Assembly (NCBI RefSeq): GCF_011386835.1
Contig: NC_088805.1
Coordinates: 16,240,836 to 16,304,835 of the forward strand
Origin: Chrysemys picta bellii
Lineage: Eukaryota > Chordata > Testudines > Emydidae
Direction: 5' to 3'
Length of the DNA stretch: 64,000 nt
Part shown: positions 12,989 to 25,934 of the stretch, piece by piece
Layout: each line of letters opens with the position of its first letter
Numbering within the stretch: the stretch's first letter is position 1
Notes under the pieces: model-generated
The model's input: only the letters and a program-made list of their open reading frames with translations
Database searches by the model: none
Told to the model about the DNA's origin: nothing
Made by a program: the position numbers and the translations under genes

Positions 12989-14032
12989 GATACGGTCTCG
13001 CGTGATATTCTTATCGATAAACTAGGCAAATACAATTTAGATGGGGCTACTATAAGGTGGGTGCATAACTGGCTGGATAACCGTACTCAGAGAGTTGTTA
13101 TTAATGGTTCCCAATCCTGCTGGAAAGGCATAACGAGTGGGGTACCGCAGGGTTCTGTTTTGGGACCGGCGCTGTTCAATATCTTCATCAACGACTTAGA
13201 TATTGGCATAGAAAGTACGCTTATTAAGTTTGCGGATGATACCAAACTGGGAGGGACTGCAACTGCTTTGGAGGACAGGGTCATAATTCAAAATGATCTG
13301 GACAAATTGGAGAAATGGGCTGAGGTAAACAGGATGAAGTTTAACAAAGACAAATGCAAAGTGCTCCACTTAGGAAGGAAAAATCAGTTTCACACATACA
13401 GAATGGGAAGAGACTGTCTAGGAAGGAGTACGGCAGAAAGGGATCTAGGGGTTATAGTGGACCACAAGCTAAATATGAGTCAACAGTGTGATGCTGTTGC
13501 AAAAAAAGCAAACATGATTCTGGGATGTATTAACAGGTGTGTTGTGAGCAAGACACGAGAAGTCATTCTTCCGCTCTACTCTGCTCTGGTTAGGCCTCAG
13601 CTGGAGTATTGTGTCCAGTTCTGGGCACTGCATTTTAAAAAAGATGTGGAGAAATTGGAAAGGGTCCAGAGAAGAGCAACAAGAATGATTAAAGGTCTTG
13701 AGAACATGACCTATGAAGGAAGGCTGAAAGAATTGGGTTTGTTTAGTTTGGAAAAGAGAAGACTGAGAGGGGACATGATAGCAGTTTTCAGGTATTTAAA
13801 AGGGTGTCATAAGGAGGAGGGAGAAAACTTGTTCACCTTAGCCTCTAAGGATAGAACCAGAAGCAATGGGTTTAAACTGCAGCAAGGGAGGTCTAGGTTG
13901 GACATTAGGAAAAAGTTCCTAACTGTCAGGGTGGTTAAACACTGGAATAAATTGCCTAGGGAGGTTGTGGAATCTCCATCTCTTGAGATATTTAAGAGTA
14001 GGTTAGATAAATGTCTATCAGGGATGGTCTAG
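12989..14032 (+). pseudogene. CR1 reverse transcriptase C-terminal part (open, 5'-truncated)
   Basis: An open frame without internal stops codes for the RT palm and thumb: SGVPQGSVLGP, then IKFADDTK with the catalytic FADD box, then DLGVIVDHKLN, the YCVQFWA motif, and the C-terminal SLEIFKSRLDK to the stop at 14030-14032. The endonuclease and N-terminal RT are absent because of 5' truncation, so it is not a working element. The open frame points to low age. Confidence 0.9.
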
Positions 14033-14124
14033 ATGGTATTTGGTCCTGCCATGCGGGCAGGGGACTGGACTCGATGACCTCTCGAGGTCCCTTCCAGTCC
14101 TAGAATCTATGAATCTATGAATCT
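12989..14124 (+). mobile_element. CR1 LINE, 5'-truncated, inserted inside an older antisense CR1
   Basis: Sense CR1 starting within the reverse transcriptase (GATACGGTCTC) and ending in GAATCTAT-type tandem units at 14104-14124, the CR1 3' end. It splits the antisense CR1 of 12,357-14,431. About 15 bp of the host CR1 at the joint (the stretch between DHKLN-I and TVAKK in its RT) is missing, so the insertion came with a small target deletion. No clear target duplication was seen. Confidence 0.9.
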
Positions 14125-14431
14125 TATATTTAGCTTGTGGTCCACTATGACCCCCAGGTCCCTTTCCACAGTACTCCTTCCTAGGCAATCATTTCCCTTT
14201 TTGTATGTGTGCAACTGATTATTCCTTCCTAAGTAGAATACTTTGCATTTCTCCTTATTGAATTTCATCTTATTTACTTCAGCCCATTTCTCCACTTTGT
14301 CCAAATCATTTTGGATTTTAATTCTATCCTCCAAAGCACTTGCAACCCCTCCCAGCTGGGTATCATCTGCAAACTTTGTAAGTGTACTCTCTGTGCCATT
14401 ATCTAAATCATTGATGAAAATATTGAACAGA
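14125..14431 (-). mobile_element. CR1 LINE antisense, 5' remainder of the interrupted copy
   Basis: The minus strand codes MEDRIKIQNDLDKVEKWAEV, then CLGRSTVERDLGVIVDHKLN, which joins the piece ending at 12,988 to rebuild one antisense CR1 of about 940 bp. The outer end is a normal CR1 5' truncation at about 14,431. Confidence 0.88.
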
Positions 14432-16552
14432 ACCTATTATAAGAGGTGTAATATACACAGCTGGAGGAATATGCACAGCTGGAGGAACTATTTCCCCACC
14501 ACACATGATGCCATTTTTTCATTTTTGTTAAATTTATTTCCCCAGAGCCAGCCCATATTTGTTTTTATTCTCTTCGGTTTTCTCCCAGAGGTTACGTGGC
14601 AGGGGAAGGGAAGAGTTTTCCGTTCCTCTGGCAGGAGTACAATCTTCAGGGTGGGGTGTCAGTGTGATGTCCTCTCCCACTGGAGGAATCAATCTATGGG
14701 TGGGCCAAGCTCCCACTCAGAGTGATGGCTCAGGTCCAGCTTGATCCCACTCACATTGCTTTCAGTGGGGCAGGTCAGCCCAAAGCCCTCCTGCTTCTTC
14801 TTCAGGGTTTACTTCTAAAATGCACCATATTTCCTAAATGCTTAAGAGGGAAAGTGACTCCTTCCTCTTTTTAATGTTTACTTGTGGGAGGCAATAATCT
14901 AATTAGTAAATAGCAAGAAGGTTTGTTATGAGCGAGAACAGTTTAGAATCACGTCGGGGAGAAAAGGTTGATACTTCTCTTCCTTTCCTCCCCAATCTGT
15001 GCTCCCTCCCATCCCCAACCCCTGGCAAAATCCTGAAGTAATTTCCCTGAGGTGAGGGGAGGGGAGAAGATGGGACTCAAAAGGTGGAGAGAGCTACAGC
15101 CTGAGAGGGAAAACCAAAACAAAAACCATTATTAAAGAGTCAACCCTCAGACAGCTGTGCTGTTAAATGAAGCTCAGGGCCAGACCGTGAACCACTTACT
15201 CACCCTGGTACACAGCACATGCATCTGCTCACTTAAGGGCAAAAGCAAGCATGTTTTTACTGCAGGGTGAGCATGTGCCTTTGAACACAGACTGCATTTT
15301 TCAAAACAAGATCTCAAATATAGAGCAAAAATGTAGAGAATCTAGATTCTCCTTTCAGCCTTTTCTAGGAACCAATGTATTAAGCACTCAAAGGAAAATT
15401 CCTAAGGTTGGGTATGCATCTCCAACAATATTATTCACCTGGGCCCAAATTGTCATAAGTGAATTTGGCCGCCTCGATTTTCAGACACTCAGCTTGAGAC
15501 ACCTGACAATCTGTTTCCAGAAGTGCTGAGCACGCGCGTTTCCGAGTAAAGTCAGTGGGAACTGCGGATGCTCGGCACCCTTTGAAAATCAGGCACAGCG
15601 TGTCTCAGCCTCAGCACCCAAAGGCAGAGACCACTTGTGACAATGTTGCCATCTGTACACATGGTTCACAGACAGGTCAGAAGATACAGTCCCTGCCCCA
15701 AGGAGCTCACAGTCTAAATGCACACGCTAACAGCAATGCAGGATGCAACCTAAAAGGAGAGCGACTGAGCAGAGATGTCCTCCTAGTTCCAATGGCTTCT
15801 TAAACATTTGTCTTTAATGGTTAAATTGTAATATAAGCTAAGTGACAGGATGATGATGTGAGACGGGGTGGCCGGTTAGTAGTGAAAGGCAAGCAATAAA
15901 GAGAAGGATTTGGGGAGGGGACTTGGAGAGCAGAATGAGACCCTGGAATTCTCACCTGCTCCATAAAAGCAAGGATTTGTGCATCTCCACATTTCTGAGT
16001 AAATAATGAACTCAGAGTCACAGCGCTAATGCACCAGTAGTGAACCCAGTTAGTGCAGTTAAAGCAATAGCTTGGTGGTGGTGGGGGGGGGTGGGAGGGG
16101 ATCGTTGTTTTCTTTGGCAAACAGAATACATCCTGACTGTAAGTCAGAGAGGCTAACTGTAGAATGAGCTTTTATGCTTTTCTTCAGAAAGTTAATTTTT
16201 CCTAGGTGCATCCCAGATCAGTGAGTGCCCATCAGGTGAATGGAAAATAAACAGGCCAACAAGAACAGTGTGTTTAAATTGCAAATATTAAGTGCAAGAT
16301 TCATAATATGGTACTGGCTTTTGCTTCCCCCTTCTGCTTAACTGGAGGTCTCTTACAATGCTTGTTAAGAGCACCCTCTCCTGGTGCTAGGGTGAAAGAG
16401 ACTATAGAAGTATTGTAGCTCAAGCCAATAAAACAAATCAGTACGCTGACTCTGTCTTGAAATCTGGTGTGGTTGAGTTATGCACTCTTATTGCTCTGCA
16501 CTCCAAAATGAAGTAATATTTCCTAGCTAGAATGCAAGTCTGTGTCTCTGTG

Positions 16553-16591
<39 letters not shown>

Positions 16592-17469
16592 TTAGCCTCA
16601 GGTCTCTGTCTCTCACATAGGAATATGGCACATAAAGTAGATTTATAACGACACAATAGGTGGAGGCATACAGCCACCAGAGATAAGCATGGGGACACTT
16701 TCCCATCACATACTGAGTCCCAGCTCATGGTTATGATTCAAAGTACTGTCAGCAACAAAATGGCAGCATGCAGCACTGCGAGGGTTTGCTGAGGTATCTA
16801 TACTGTCTCTAGGTGACTGATATGACTGTTTTCTCTTTAGTACATCTTTCCATTTTGAAGGCGGCTCCCTGTTTGTGGGCAGCTGTAATTAGAGAGGCGG
16901 ACTGAACGCTGAGTGTTACAAAGGACGTATTCACGATGCTCTCCCAGGAATACATCACTTTTTTTGTTTTTGTTAGGTTGGCTTTGTTCCTGTTGATCTA
17001 AAATCTGTGACATTTGCCCTGAAATGATAATACAGCTCCGTATATGGAAGAACATTGTGTCTCAGATGCTGCTGCTGTTGAGGAACTTTATCTGCTAATG
17101 CTTTTAAAAAATCGCAGCCTTTCCCCATTTCAGTTCATCATGATTTTCAGGAAATGCGCAAGTTTTAAAGAAAAAATCTGGTACTTTTGGGATGCCTGCA
17201 TGCTAGGAAGTTTTCACAAACCCCAGTTTGAGCACAGCTGGCCAATCAGAAAGCTATCACTTCCTACTGAAACCCAACTGCTCTTCAGCAAAATCACTTC
17301 CCTTTTCCTACATAGCAAACCAGCCACTTTTTCTTTTCATGTACTAACTTCTTCAGTGAATTGAAAGGGATTTTTGAAATAAAAGATTGTGAACAGTGAT
17401 CTAGGGCATGGAGCAAAAACATGGACCCTTCCAGGGAGCCATGGGAAGATATATGCGATGTATGCGATG
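14432..17469. other. no gene seen
   Basis: Contains an (unplaced) old repeat tail near 15,680-15,720 (CAGTCCCTGCCCCAAGGAGC) and the TG microsatellite; nothing else was identified. Confidence 0.55.
16557..16588. repeat. (TG)n microsatellite
   Basis: Sixteen uninterrupted TG units. Frames that read through it (TH repeats) are artefacts. Confidence 0.95.
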
Positions 17470-18268
17470 GTCTGAAGTAAATAGGATGAAATTAAATAAG
17501 GATAAATGCAAAGTACTCCACTTAGGAAGGAACAATCAGTTGCACACATACAAAATGGGAAATGACTGCCTAGGAAGGAGTACTGCAAAAAAGGGATCTG
17601 GCGGTCATAGAGGATCACAAGCTAAATATGAGTCAACAGTTTTACACTGTTGCAAAAAAAGCAAACATCATTCTGGGATGTATTAGCAGGAGTATAGTAA
17701 ACAAGACACGAGAAGTAATTCTTCCGCTCTACTTCACATTGATTAGGTCTCAACTGGAGTATTGTGTCCAGTTCTGGGCGCCACATTTCAGGAAAGATGT
17801 GGACAAATTGGAGAAAGTCCAGAGAAGAGCGACAAAAATGATTAAAGGTCTAGAAAACATAACCTATGAGGGAAGAGTGAAAAAATTGGGTTTGTTTAGT
17901 CTGGAGAAGAGAAGACTGAGAGGGGACATGATAACAGTTTTTAAGTATATAAAAGGTTGTTACAAGGAGGAGGGAGAAAATTTGTTCTTCTTAACCTCTG
18001 TGGATAGGACAAGAAGCAATGGTCTTAAACTGCAGCAAGGGTGGTTTAGGTTGGACATTAGGAAAAGCTTCCTGTCAGAGTAGTTAAGCACCGAAATAAA
18101 TTGCCTAGGGAGGTTGTGGAATCTCCATCATTGGGGATTTTTAAGAGCAGGTTAGACAAACACCTGTCAGGGATGGTCTAGCTAATACTTAATCCTGCCT
18201 TGAGGGCAGGGGTCTGCACTAGATGACGCCTCGAGTTCCCTTCCAGTTCTATGATTCTATGATTCTAT
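17470..18268 (+). mobile_element. CR1 LINE fragment, 5'-truncated, with frameshifts
   Basis: Sense CR1 from SEVNRMKLNKDKCKVLHLG of the RT through YCVQFWAPHF and MIKGLENITYEG to a GATTCTAT-repeated 3' end at 18,246-18,268. An extra A in the A-run at about 17,587 shifts the frame, and a stop follows at about 18,080. It is about 900 nt shorter at the 5' side of RT than the 12,989 copy and older by divergence. Confidence 0.88.
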
Positions 18269-21200
18269 CACTAATACATGGAGAGACAGGAGAACTGGAA
18301 GAGGGACAAGCTGAAGGAATGCGGGTGAAGGAATTCTCTTCTAAAGAAAAAGGGTGATGCCTTTGAGATGTGACAAGGGTGTTCTCTGCCCCAGAGAGTG
18401 TTGGAGGAGGATTTGGAGGGATCCCAGGAAGGGGGAAACTGAGGCTGAGCACTTACAGGGTACTTTCCTGCCATGCTTGGGGCACTTAAGGAGGACTTGC
18501 CTTGTTGCACCATCCCTAGTATGAAACTACTGTATAATACATCAGCTACTGTGTTCTAGCCAGATTTGAAGTGAAAGGTCGCTCCAAACTAGACACAGTT
18601 TGTATCCAGATTTGGATCTAAAATTTCAAAAGTTTTGGATCAGGCCGATCGCTACTAAAACCAAGCACAAGTCTCCTAGCTCTATTCAGACTTGGGACTC
18701 TGCTGACTAACCTGACTTTTGGAATATGTTGCGAGCATTGGTTAGACTAGGTGTACACCGACATGAACTGTGGAGTCTATGTTTAAATTGGAAGTGCCAT
18801 TTTCATCCATAGCATCACTTCACTGGCTTCCTGAAGCGTACCCTGGGGAGGTTACACTTCGATGTGAACTATATGAGCAGCATAACCAAGTCCAGGTTCA
18901 TTCCAGATGTTTCTTCCCTTCAGACTTGATCAGAAATCACATCGGGCCTATGCCATTTTTATTTCCTAAGATTATCTGAGAGGCCATGGAACGATACTGT
19001 GCCAAACCACAGCCACAAAAAAATTATAAATAGTAATGACCATCCCACACCTGAAAGAAGCAGGCTGTAATGATGCAGGAGGGTAACCAGTCAGGAAGAT
19101 GTCCTTTAAGTGAAAGGTATAATTGCATAAAAGAACACGAATTGAAGAGACCATGTTTTGATTATTAATTCCTCATTTGCCTGGGTGAAGGTATGCCACT
19201 CCTTGGCTGAGTCTGTTGAACTGTACAGTATGTCACTCTACTATCCTAATATCATCCTTCCAGCATCCCACAGCTCCAGAGTCCTCATGTTAATGTCACA
19301 GGAGGGTTTGTAATGCTAGTACCTGCTTAGCTCATGCACATTAACTAATGAATGTCTGTCCAGTGCTTTGAAGATGTAAATCCAGAATGCAAGTGCCAAG
19401 TATTATTGTTATTAGGGATTGGGGAATGCACTTGGCCCACTCAAACACTGCGGGTTTAAACGAATGCCAATGTTACTGGTGATGCAGTCTGCTTAGGAGA
19501 GGTTGTGACAGGGTGTGGGGGAGGAGAGGAAGAGTCAGTAGATATTGCATATGACGACTTATGTCATCCTAGCTTTTAAGAGGATCTCTTCTATCTTCCC
19601 ATGAAAGATAGCACAGGTTTCCCTTTCGGTACAGAAATGGTGGATCACCATTGAGGAAAGAAAGGACTGATATTACAGGAAAATTTGTTTATAAACTAGG
19701 CAACAGCCTCTCCATAACTAAGGTTGCGACCCTCTTCCCTGATTCTTGTCCCATTATAACTTTAATGTGGAACATTGGTTTGGCCTGAAAATTGCTGTAT
19801 TTAGTCTGAAGGCAAAAGAGTAGTCTGGAAAAAAGCAACCCCAAATCAAATGGTTTCTGAGTTACAGGGCGTTAACATTTCAACTCCGGTTCATTTTTTA
19901 TTTTTCCCCCTGAAGTTTATTTCTCCTTCCAGCTCAACAACAGTTTATTTCTACCCCTTCAAACTTGTAGCTAGTTAAACTTCCTTGAAAACAGGTGCCT
20001 TTGTCTATGTTTGAAGAAAATAGGAAGAAATTAACCGAAGTTATTATTAATTCAGGGCCAGCTCCTACTCCTATTGATGTCATTGGGAGTATTCTGCCAT
20101 TACTTCAGTGGGAGCAGGATTGGGGCTCTATATTTTTGTGCAAAGACGTTTCTCTTGGTTGGTGCAGATTAGAAGGAACATCAGACTATTTCGATAAATA
20201 CCAGCCAAGAGATCTTCCTTCTGCTCAGGTAGCAGGGACCTGTTTTCTGGAGCTGGGAGAACACTTCCAAATCTGCCTCTGCAGGCGTGTGCAGTTTATT
20301 ATGGAGCGGGGACAGTCTTTCCATAATTAGAGTCACAATCCTAGTCCCGTTATAAAGCTGATTGGAATTCCCTGTGGAGGGCCAGTAGTGCTAAAATAAA
20401 TAAAGAAATAAATCCTCGTGTTTCAGATTTGTGGGACCAATTCTTATTGCAAACTAGGAATGGGTGTGATTCTAAAGAAAATCTAATGACTTCATAAGTC
20501 TATCATAACTGAAAGGCAAGGAAGCTGGGTATCACGGAGGAAGCTCTTACTCTGCAGTTTCACAAGGAGAAATAGAAACTCAGGAAGTGACGGAAATAGC
20601 TTTTGTGTATGTTACAGTTACGCTTTTCCCACAATATGGAATCAGAGCAGGTGAGTGCAGAGGTGAGGTCTCTGCTTTAAAAAATTGTTCTATCCTCATT
20701 CGTTCACCAGGGCTCATTTTACATTCCACAGGTCCCCAAGCAAAACCAGGGTCCAAAGTGCTGGGGAAGGAACTGAGTTATGAATTGCCTCCCGCTTCTG
20801 TCTGGCAGATAAAGGGAGAAGGAGGATATGGATGGGGAGAGTTTCCTTCCCCTGCAGACTTTCTGCTGGAGGGGAGAGCAGGCTGGACAGTGAGTGGCCA
20901 AGTGCAAACCCCAAGTGGTTCCTTGTGCGCAAGGCTGGCCCTGAGTATATGAACATTCTGGACTTCATTAGGTGACATTTCAAAACTGAGCCATCGAGTT
21001 CTGAACATGTTTTTAAGTCTTTTTTTTCTTCATTCATACACTTGATTTTCTCCCCTATAAGTGTATATTGCAAAGAGGGGAAATCAGGAGCATTTCATAC
21101 CATGCATAGCAGCAGCCAAATCTGTTTTCAAAGCTCCAGTTAAAGACAAAGAAGCCTCAATGCGTTTTAAAAGCTGCCATCCTGGCTTAAACTCACTTAC

Positions 21201-21759
21201 ACAAACATTCATGGACTTAATTTACCTAGACAAAATGATTAAAAGCCTAAACTGATCAAATGTACATGTGAGCAAAGCCTTCCATCATGCTCTCGGGGGC
21301 GGGGGGTATTTCACACACCCCCTGTTTGAGAGATCCATTTTATAGCATCAAGGACAGCTCTCTCCAAGAAAAAAAGAGATGTTGCCAAGATACCAGATGT
21401 GGTTCCATTCAAGACCACTCATAGGAGCAATTCAAGATGAAATCAAATTAGATGTGTTGGTTATACATAGCGCAGCCTGCTCAGGATACTAAATGACAGA
21501 GTTTGCCAATAATTAAGTGAAATCTCAGAGATGATGAGTCCCCAGAGCTCTGTGGGTTATGTCGGTCTAATTCTAAGTGTCATCATTATAGCAGAAGAGC
21601 AGAATATTCTGCACAGGCCACAGAGAGGGAATTGTTGCTGTGGGTTATTAGCTTTTACATGCACTATTAGAGGGCAGTGCAGTGCTTCATTACAGGTATC
21701 TCTGTTATTACACTCTCTTAACCTTTCCCTGTTATAAAGCTCCTGAAGTCTGACTGCCA
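18269..21759. other. no gene seen
   Basis: No coding signal. Frames such as 20587-20952 (plus) lack any domain or conserved pattern. Confidence 0.55.
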
Positions 21760-21985
21760 TTTAATAATTAATACTTAGCACTTACTGTACAATGCCATTT
21801 TCATCTTCAAAGCACTTTACAAGCCTGTAATTAATCCTCCCCAAACCTCCTAAGAGGTAGGTAAACCCAGTTATTCTCATTTTACAGATGGGGAAACCGA
21901 GGCAGAAAGGTTGTCACTTAACCCAGGGCCACGGCGATACTGACAGTGTTACAGCCAGGAGTAAAACTCAGGAGTTTCTGTGCAG
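21760..21985 (+). repeat. ancient MIR/CORE-SINE-like repeat
   Basis: The order AGCACTT, CAAAGCACTTTACAA, CCTAAGAGGTAGGTAA, CATTTTACAGATGGGGAAAC and GAGGCAGAAAGGTTGTCACTT is that of old amniote SINEs of the MIR/CORE kind. The match is by memory of the consensus. Confidence 0.55.
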
Positions 21986-22343
21986 AAACTGATATGGGAC
22001 AAATTATTTTAATTTCGGTTCCGGTGCACTGGGGGAAGAAGATTCAGGGATCCCTTTCCAACACCTTAGCACATGCAAAAGAGGCTGCTCTCATTTGACT
22101 GGAGAGGGCTAGAGCTAGAGCTACCACCTGGCCAGTATTTGACCAGCCTGGCCAGTTCTTTTATGGATTTACAAATTGCCAGAAAAATAATTTAATCTGC
22201 TGGTTTCTTTTTTTAAAATGGGTCTAAAGATTTGCATTCTTATCACAATGCACTGGGATATCTAATGTTAAACATTTGTGTGTCCGGCTAAAGATGCTGT
22301 TGCGTTACCATTGCCGCAGTTTAAGAGATAACAGATTAACACT

Positions 22344-22677
22344 AACAACAAGGAGTCTGGTGGCACCTTAAAGACTAACAGATTTATTTGGGCATAAGCT
22401 TTCGTGAGTTAAAACCTCACTTCTTCGGATGCATAGAGTGAAAGTTACAGATGCAGGCATTATATACAGACACATGGAGAGCAGTGAAGTAACTCCCTGC
22501 TCTCCATGTGTCAGTATATAATGCCTGCATCTGTAACTTTCACTCTATGCATCCGAAGAAGTGAGGTTTTAACTCACGAAAGCTTATGCCCAAATAAATC
22601 TGTTAGTCTTTAAGGTGCCACCAGACTCCTTGTTGTTTTTGTAGATACAGACTAACATGGCTACCCCCTGATACTTG
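22344..22677 (+). mobile_element. inverted-dimer retroelement, Penelope-like terminal repeat type (copy 2)
   Basis: A near-perfect palindrome of about 150-bp arms ending in the sense 3' tail ACTAACATGGCTACCCCCTG. A perfect 13-bp duplication, ACAGATTAACACT, flanks it (22331-22343 and 22678-22690). Each arm has the core CCGAAGA, stem GTGAG/CTCAC, GAAA, GC-TTAT-GC (sense copy 22553-22589). The high match between arms suggests that the dimer formed in the insertion event or arms are kept similar. Same superfamily as 270-467 but a different subfamily. Confidence 0.7.
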
Positions 22678-23304
22678 ACAGATTAACACTGTTGACAATA
22701 CAGCAGCTGTCTGCCCACCAACATGCAAGTGCACTGCACGTGTGTGCGTGTGAGAGAGGGTTTGAGTCACAGGAGAGTGAGGAGACCTGTGATGGTATCA
22801 ATCTCACCTGTATGTGTTATCGCTCTGGATACTATAAGAAGCTGTTGAAAGGGGGGGTTCCGGACTTGTCTTGTGGTCGGGGGTTGAGGTTGTGGTGGGG
22901 GAGGCTGGGTTTTTTTGCATTTGAAAGGTTGTAACCCAATAGCCAGAGGGGGCTCCTCTGGGTGGGCCTGCACTAAGGGGACACTGCTGGGCAGGTGTAA
23001 CAGTCCCACTACCCAACATGTTCCCCTGCCACCTCAGCAACGTAGTGTCTTAGGAAGGCAAGACGGAGCTGTTCTCCTCTGTGCTGCATCTTGGGTGATC
23101 TGTTACATATGTACAAAATGGGTGTCCCACACAGGGGGAAGAGCAGGGCAGAATCAGGACCAGTGCCTACTTCCACCCCTTCTGCTCCCCTATGACCCCA
23201 TTGTAAATAGGTTGTGGGAGCTTCTAGCGTTGCAGTGGTGTTACTATTAAAAACGAAAAAATGAGCCCACAAATAGATTCAAACAGGGGTTTTCGCTGCT
23301 TCAG

Positions 23305-23485
23305 TCTGTCTGCACTGAAAAAAAAACCCCGGTGTGTTCTTAACTCAGGTGAGCGAACTCCAAATAGCAGTGAAGACTTAGCAATTCATCTTTTAATGCA
23401 AATTAGCAGCTCAAGTTAAAACCGTGAGAAGAGCCTGGGCTTGAACTAGAGCTGCTGACCTAAGTTTAAAGCCAAATTGCCAAGT
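23305..23485. mobile_element. degenerate MITE-like repeat
   Basis: CTGTCTGCACTGAAAAAAAA start, followed by TTCTTAACTCAGGTGAGC and GCAGTGAAGAC, the pattern of another GTCTACAC-end turtle MITE. The right end is not recognisable. Confidence 0.4.
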
Positions 23486-24056
23486 GTTCACTGCTGTTTT
23501 GACCCAAGTTTGCATTTCGTTCAGATTTCATGAACAAAAGTGGTGGCAAATTGAATTGCAGGTTGGCTTGAGCACTCTCTGCAAAGGAATCAAAGAGGAA
23601 AGCATTTGTCTTTCTATAGAGAACACGAACCAAAACTTCATAGATAATCTTGATATTAAAAACAGAGGGAAATAATCATGAAACAAAGAAAGCCAGATTC
23701 AGAATGATTTGGATGGCACTGGTGACTGGGTCAGGAGAGGGATAATGCTGTTCAATGTAGACATGTAAAATGCTTAGTCCAAAGGCAAGGAACTAAGTGA
23801 GAGGGTATGTTCAAAATTCAGCCACCATCATGTACATGAAGGAGGAAAAAGATCTGGGGATTGTTACAGAAAAATCACTGTAGCCATTAATGTGTATGAC
23901 CACAGATAAAAAGACAAACACTATGTTACATCAGCAGAAGGATGGAATACTGAGGAAAAGAGGGGATAGTGTTCGGGTCAAACCTGAATTGAGAGGAGTT
24001 GTGGGTGCTCTCCACTTCTCCTGATTTGGCCCTTCCTGTATATATTTAGGATTTTA

Positions 24057-24314
24057 GGCCCTGTCTAGACAAATACGGCGTGACAAGCTCGGGTGTAAAT
24101 CTACAGTGCACTAGTGGTGCCGCTGCATACTAATTGCTTTGCTCCCTTGCACTTTGATCTACTCCCATTTCGAAGCACAGGTGATCAAAGTGCATGAGGG
24201 AATGTTTAGTGCATGGCAGAATGGTCCACATGGACAGTTAGTGGGAGGCAAGCTATTGGAGGGTAGATTCATACCCCTGCTTGTGGCATGCTAACTGTTC
24301 ATCTAGCCAAGCCC
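24057..24314. mobile_element. PIF/Harbinger-type MITE
   Basis: Inverted ends GGCCCTGTCTAGAC and GGGCTTGGCTAGAT (minus strand) with TTA at both flanks (24054-24056 and 24315-24317). No coding content. Confidence 0.75.
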
Positions 24315-24351
24315 TTAGATCTCCTAATTGGAATCATTCATTTAGTCCTGG

Positions 24352-24669
24352 TTAGAGGCAGATTGGGGTTTGTGGGGCTCTGGGCCAGAGCAAGTGGGGG
24401 CCCCTCCCCACCTCTTCTGTCTGCAGTCCCCCCCAGCACTCCTGCTGGGGAAATGGGGTCGGGGCAATGGCACTTCCCCCCCCACTCCCCAGCAGGAGCG
24501 CCGGGTGGGTAGGGCAGGGCAAGCCCCCACACCTCAACCATGCTCCCTGGCAGGAGCACTGGGCAGGCGGAGCAGGTTAGGGCACAGGGGTGCCCATTTT
24601 TCTGGGGGCCCCCAATTGGCCGGGGCCCCTGGGCACGGGCCCCACTGGCCCAGTGGCTAATCTGCCACT
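24352..24669. mobile_element. GC-rich hAT-like repeat
   Basis: Left end TAGAGGCAGATTGGGG; the right end on the minus strand is CAGTGGCAGATTAG. The flanks show about GTCCTGGT and GTCTTGGT, 7 of 8. The body is G/C-runs such as GGGGGCCCCCAATTGGCC. Long frames inside it on both strands are low-complexity Pro/Gly and not genes. Confidence 0.6.
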
Positions 24670-25934
24670 GGTCTTGGTCACCATCCCACAGGAAGTATAC
24701 TGTTGCCTTGGAGAGCATGTAACATTAGGCGTGAGAATCGCTTCAGTAGGAAAGACGCTAGGAGGGAAAATGTTAACGGAGGTGGGCTTATTCTGAAAGG
24801 AAAGAGGCAACTTGGAGGCGACCAGAGGAATGTTAGCAAATTTATGGGAGGTACTGACAAAGTTCTTAGACATGTTCATGCCACTGCCAGTAAAGGGTTA
24901 AAACCTAAGAGGCATACGCTGAACATTAGGGCACTCCGGCAGGGCTATTTTACAAAAAAGCATTATAAAATTATTGCCTAAGACACTAACAAAGGCAACT
25001 GAAGCAAAAAGTTTAAATGATTTCTAGGGACGGTGCCCCAGCTGAAGGTTATAGTGAGAGAACCAGCAGTGCCATTAACCCAAATGAGGTCAAGCATGTT
25101 GGGCCTTAAGGTCTTTGCCCATTCCTCAGATTCTTTTTGTTCTTATAAGTCAGTTAGAGGGAAGCCCCCGCCCCCAACCATTTAACTGTCTCATAAAGAA
25201 GTTTGTAAAGTTTTTTATTTTTCTGCAGATTGTGTCCTACAAAGTGGCTTTCAGCATTTCAGGCAGCGTGCGGCCAATGCATGCTTCACACTGTCTTTTG
25301 TTCTCGTTTATCCTCTGCACGTGCAAGGTACTTTATATGCTGACCCAAAGGTCTGCCTTGTCAATGTGAAATGCAGTCAGTAGAAACACTGTAGCCATTT
25401 AAAGCCATACTGTATTATGCTGGAACCTTGTGTGGGTCCTCTCTCTCTCCCACCTACATTTACTTTCCTTTATTTGCTTTCTTGTGCCTGTGTGAATGAG
25501 AAATGGGCAAACTCATTTTGTCACATTTCCCATCCACTTGCACGCTGCAGGCGGACGTGCATCATTGTTTCTTGGCCATGAGTGTTACCATGTTCAGTGA
25601 ATAGGAGAAGAGATTCTATTATGATAAGCTCGTAAGCAAGCCCCGGTAGACTTAAGAGATGCCAATGCAATTTCATTAATATATTATATGTTCTTTATAG
25701 GGATTTTTAATTAATTAATTAATTGGTTGATTAATTTTGTAATAGTTCACTTGTAAAACAGAACTTTTTTACACTTAAATCTTCTGGGCATAAGGAGTTC
25801 TTAAGTTCACAGGCATATCGGGGAAGGATGCTCCAACCTGCCATAAGAAAGGCTTAGAATTCCCACCTCTTAAAGTTGGGGAATATTCTGGACTTGTTCA
25901 CCACTCAGAATGCTCTGGTAATGTGTCTAGTCAT

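Noticed and set aside
16527..16728. Frames with Thr-His repeats
   Set aside because: They read through a (TG)n microsatellite.
24338..24718. 126-codon minus-strand frame and overlapping plus-strand frames
   Set aside because: They run through a G/C-rich hAT-like repeat with long C and G runs; not coding.
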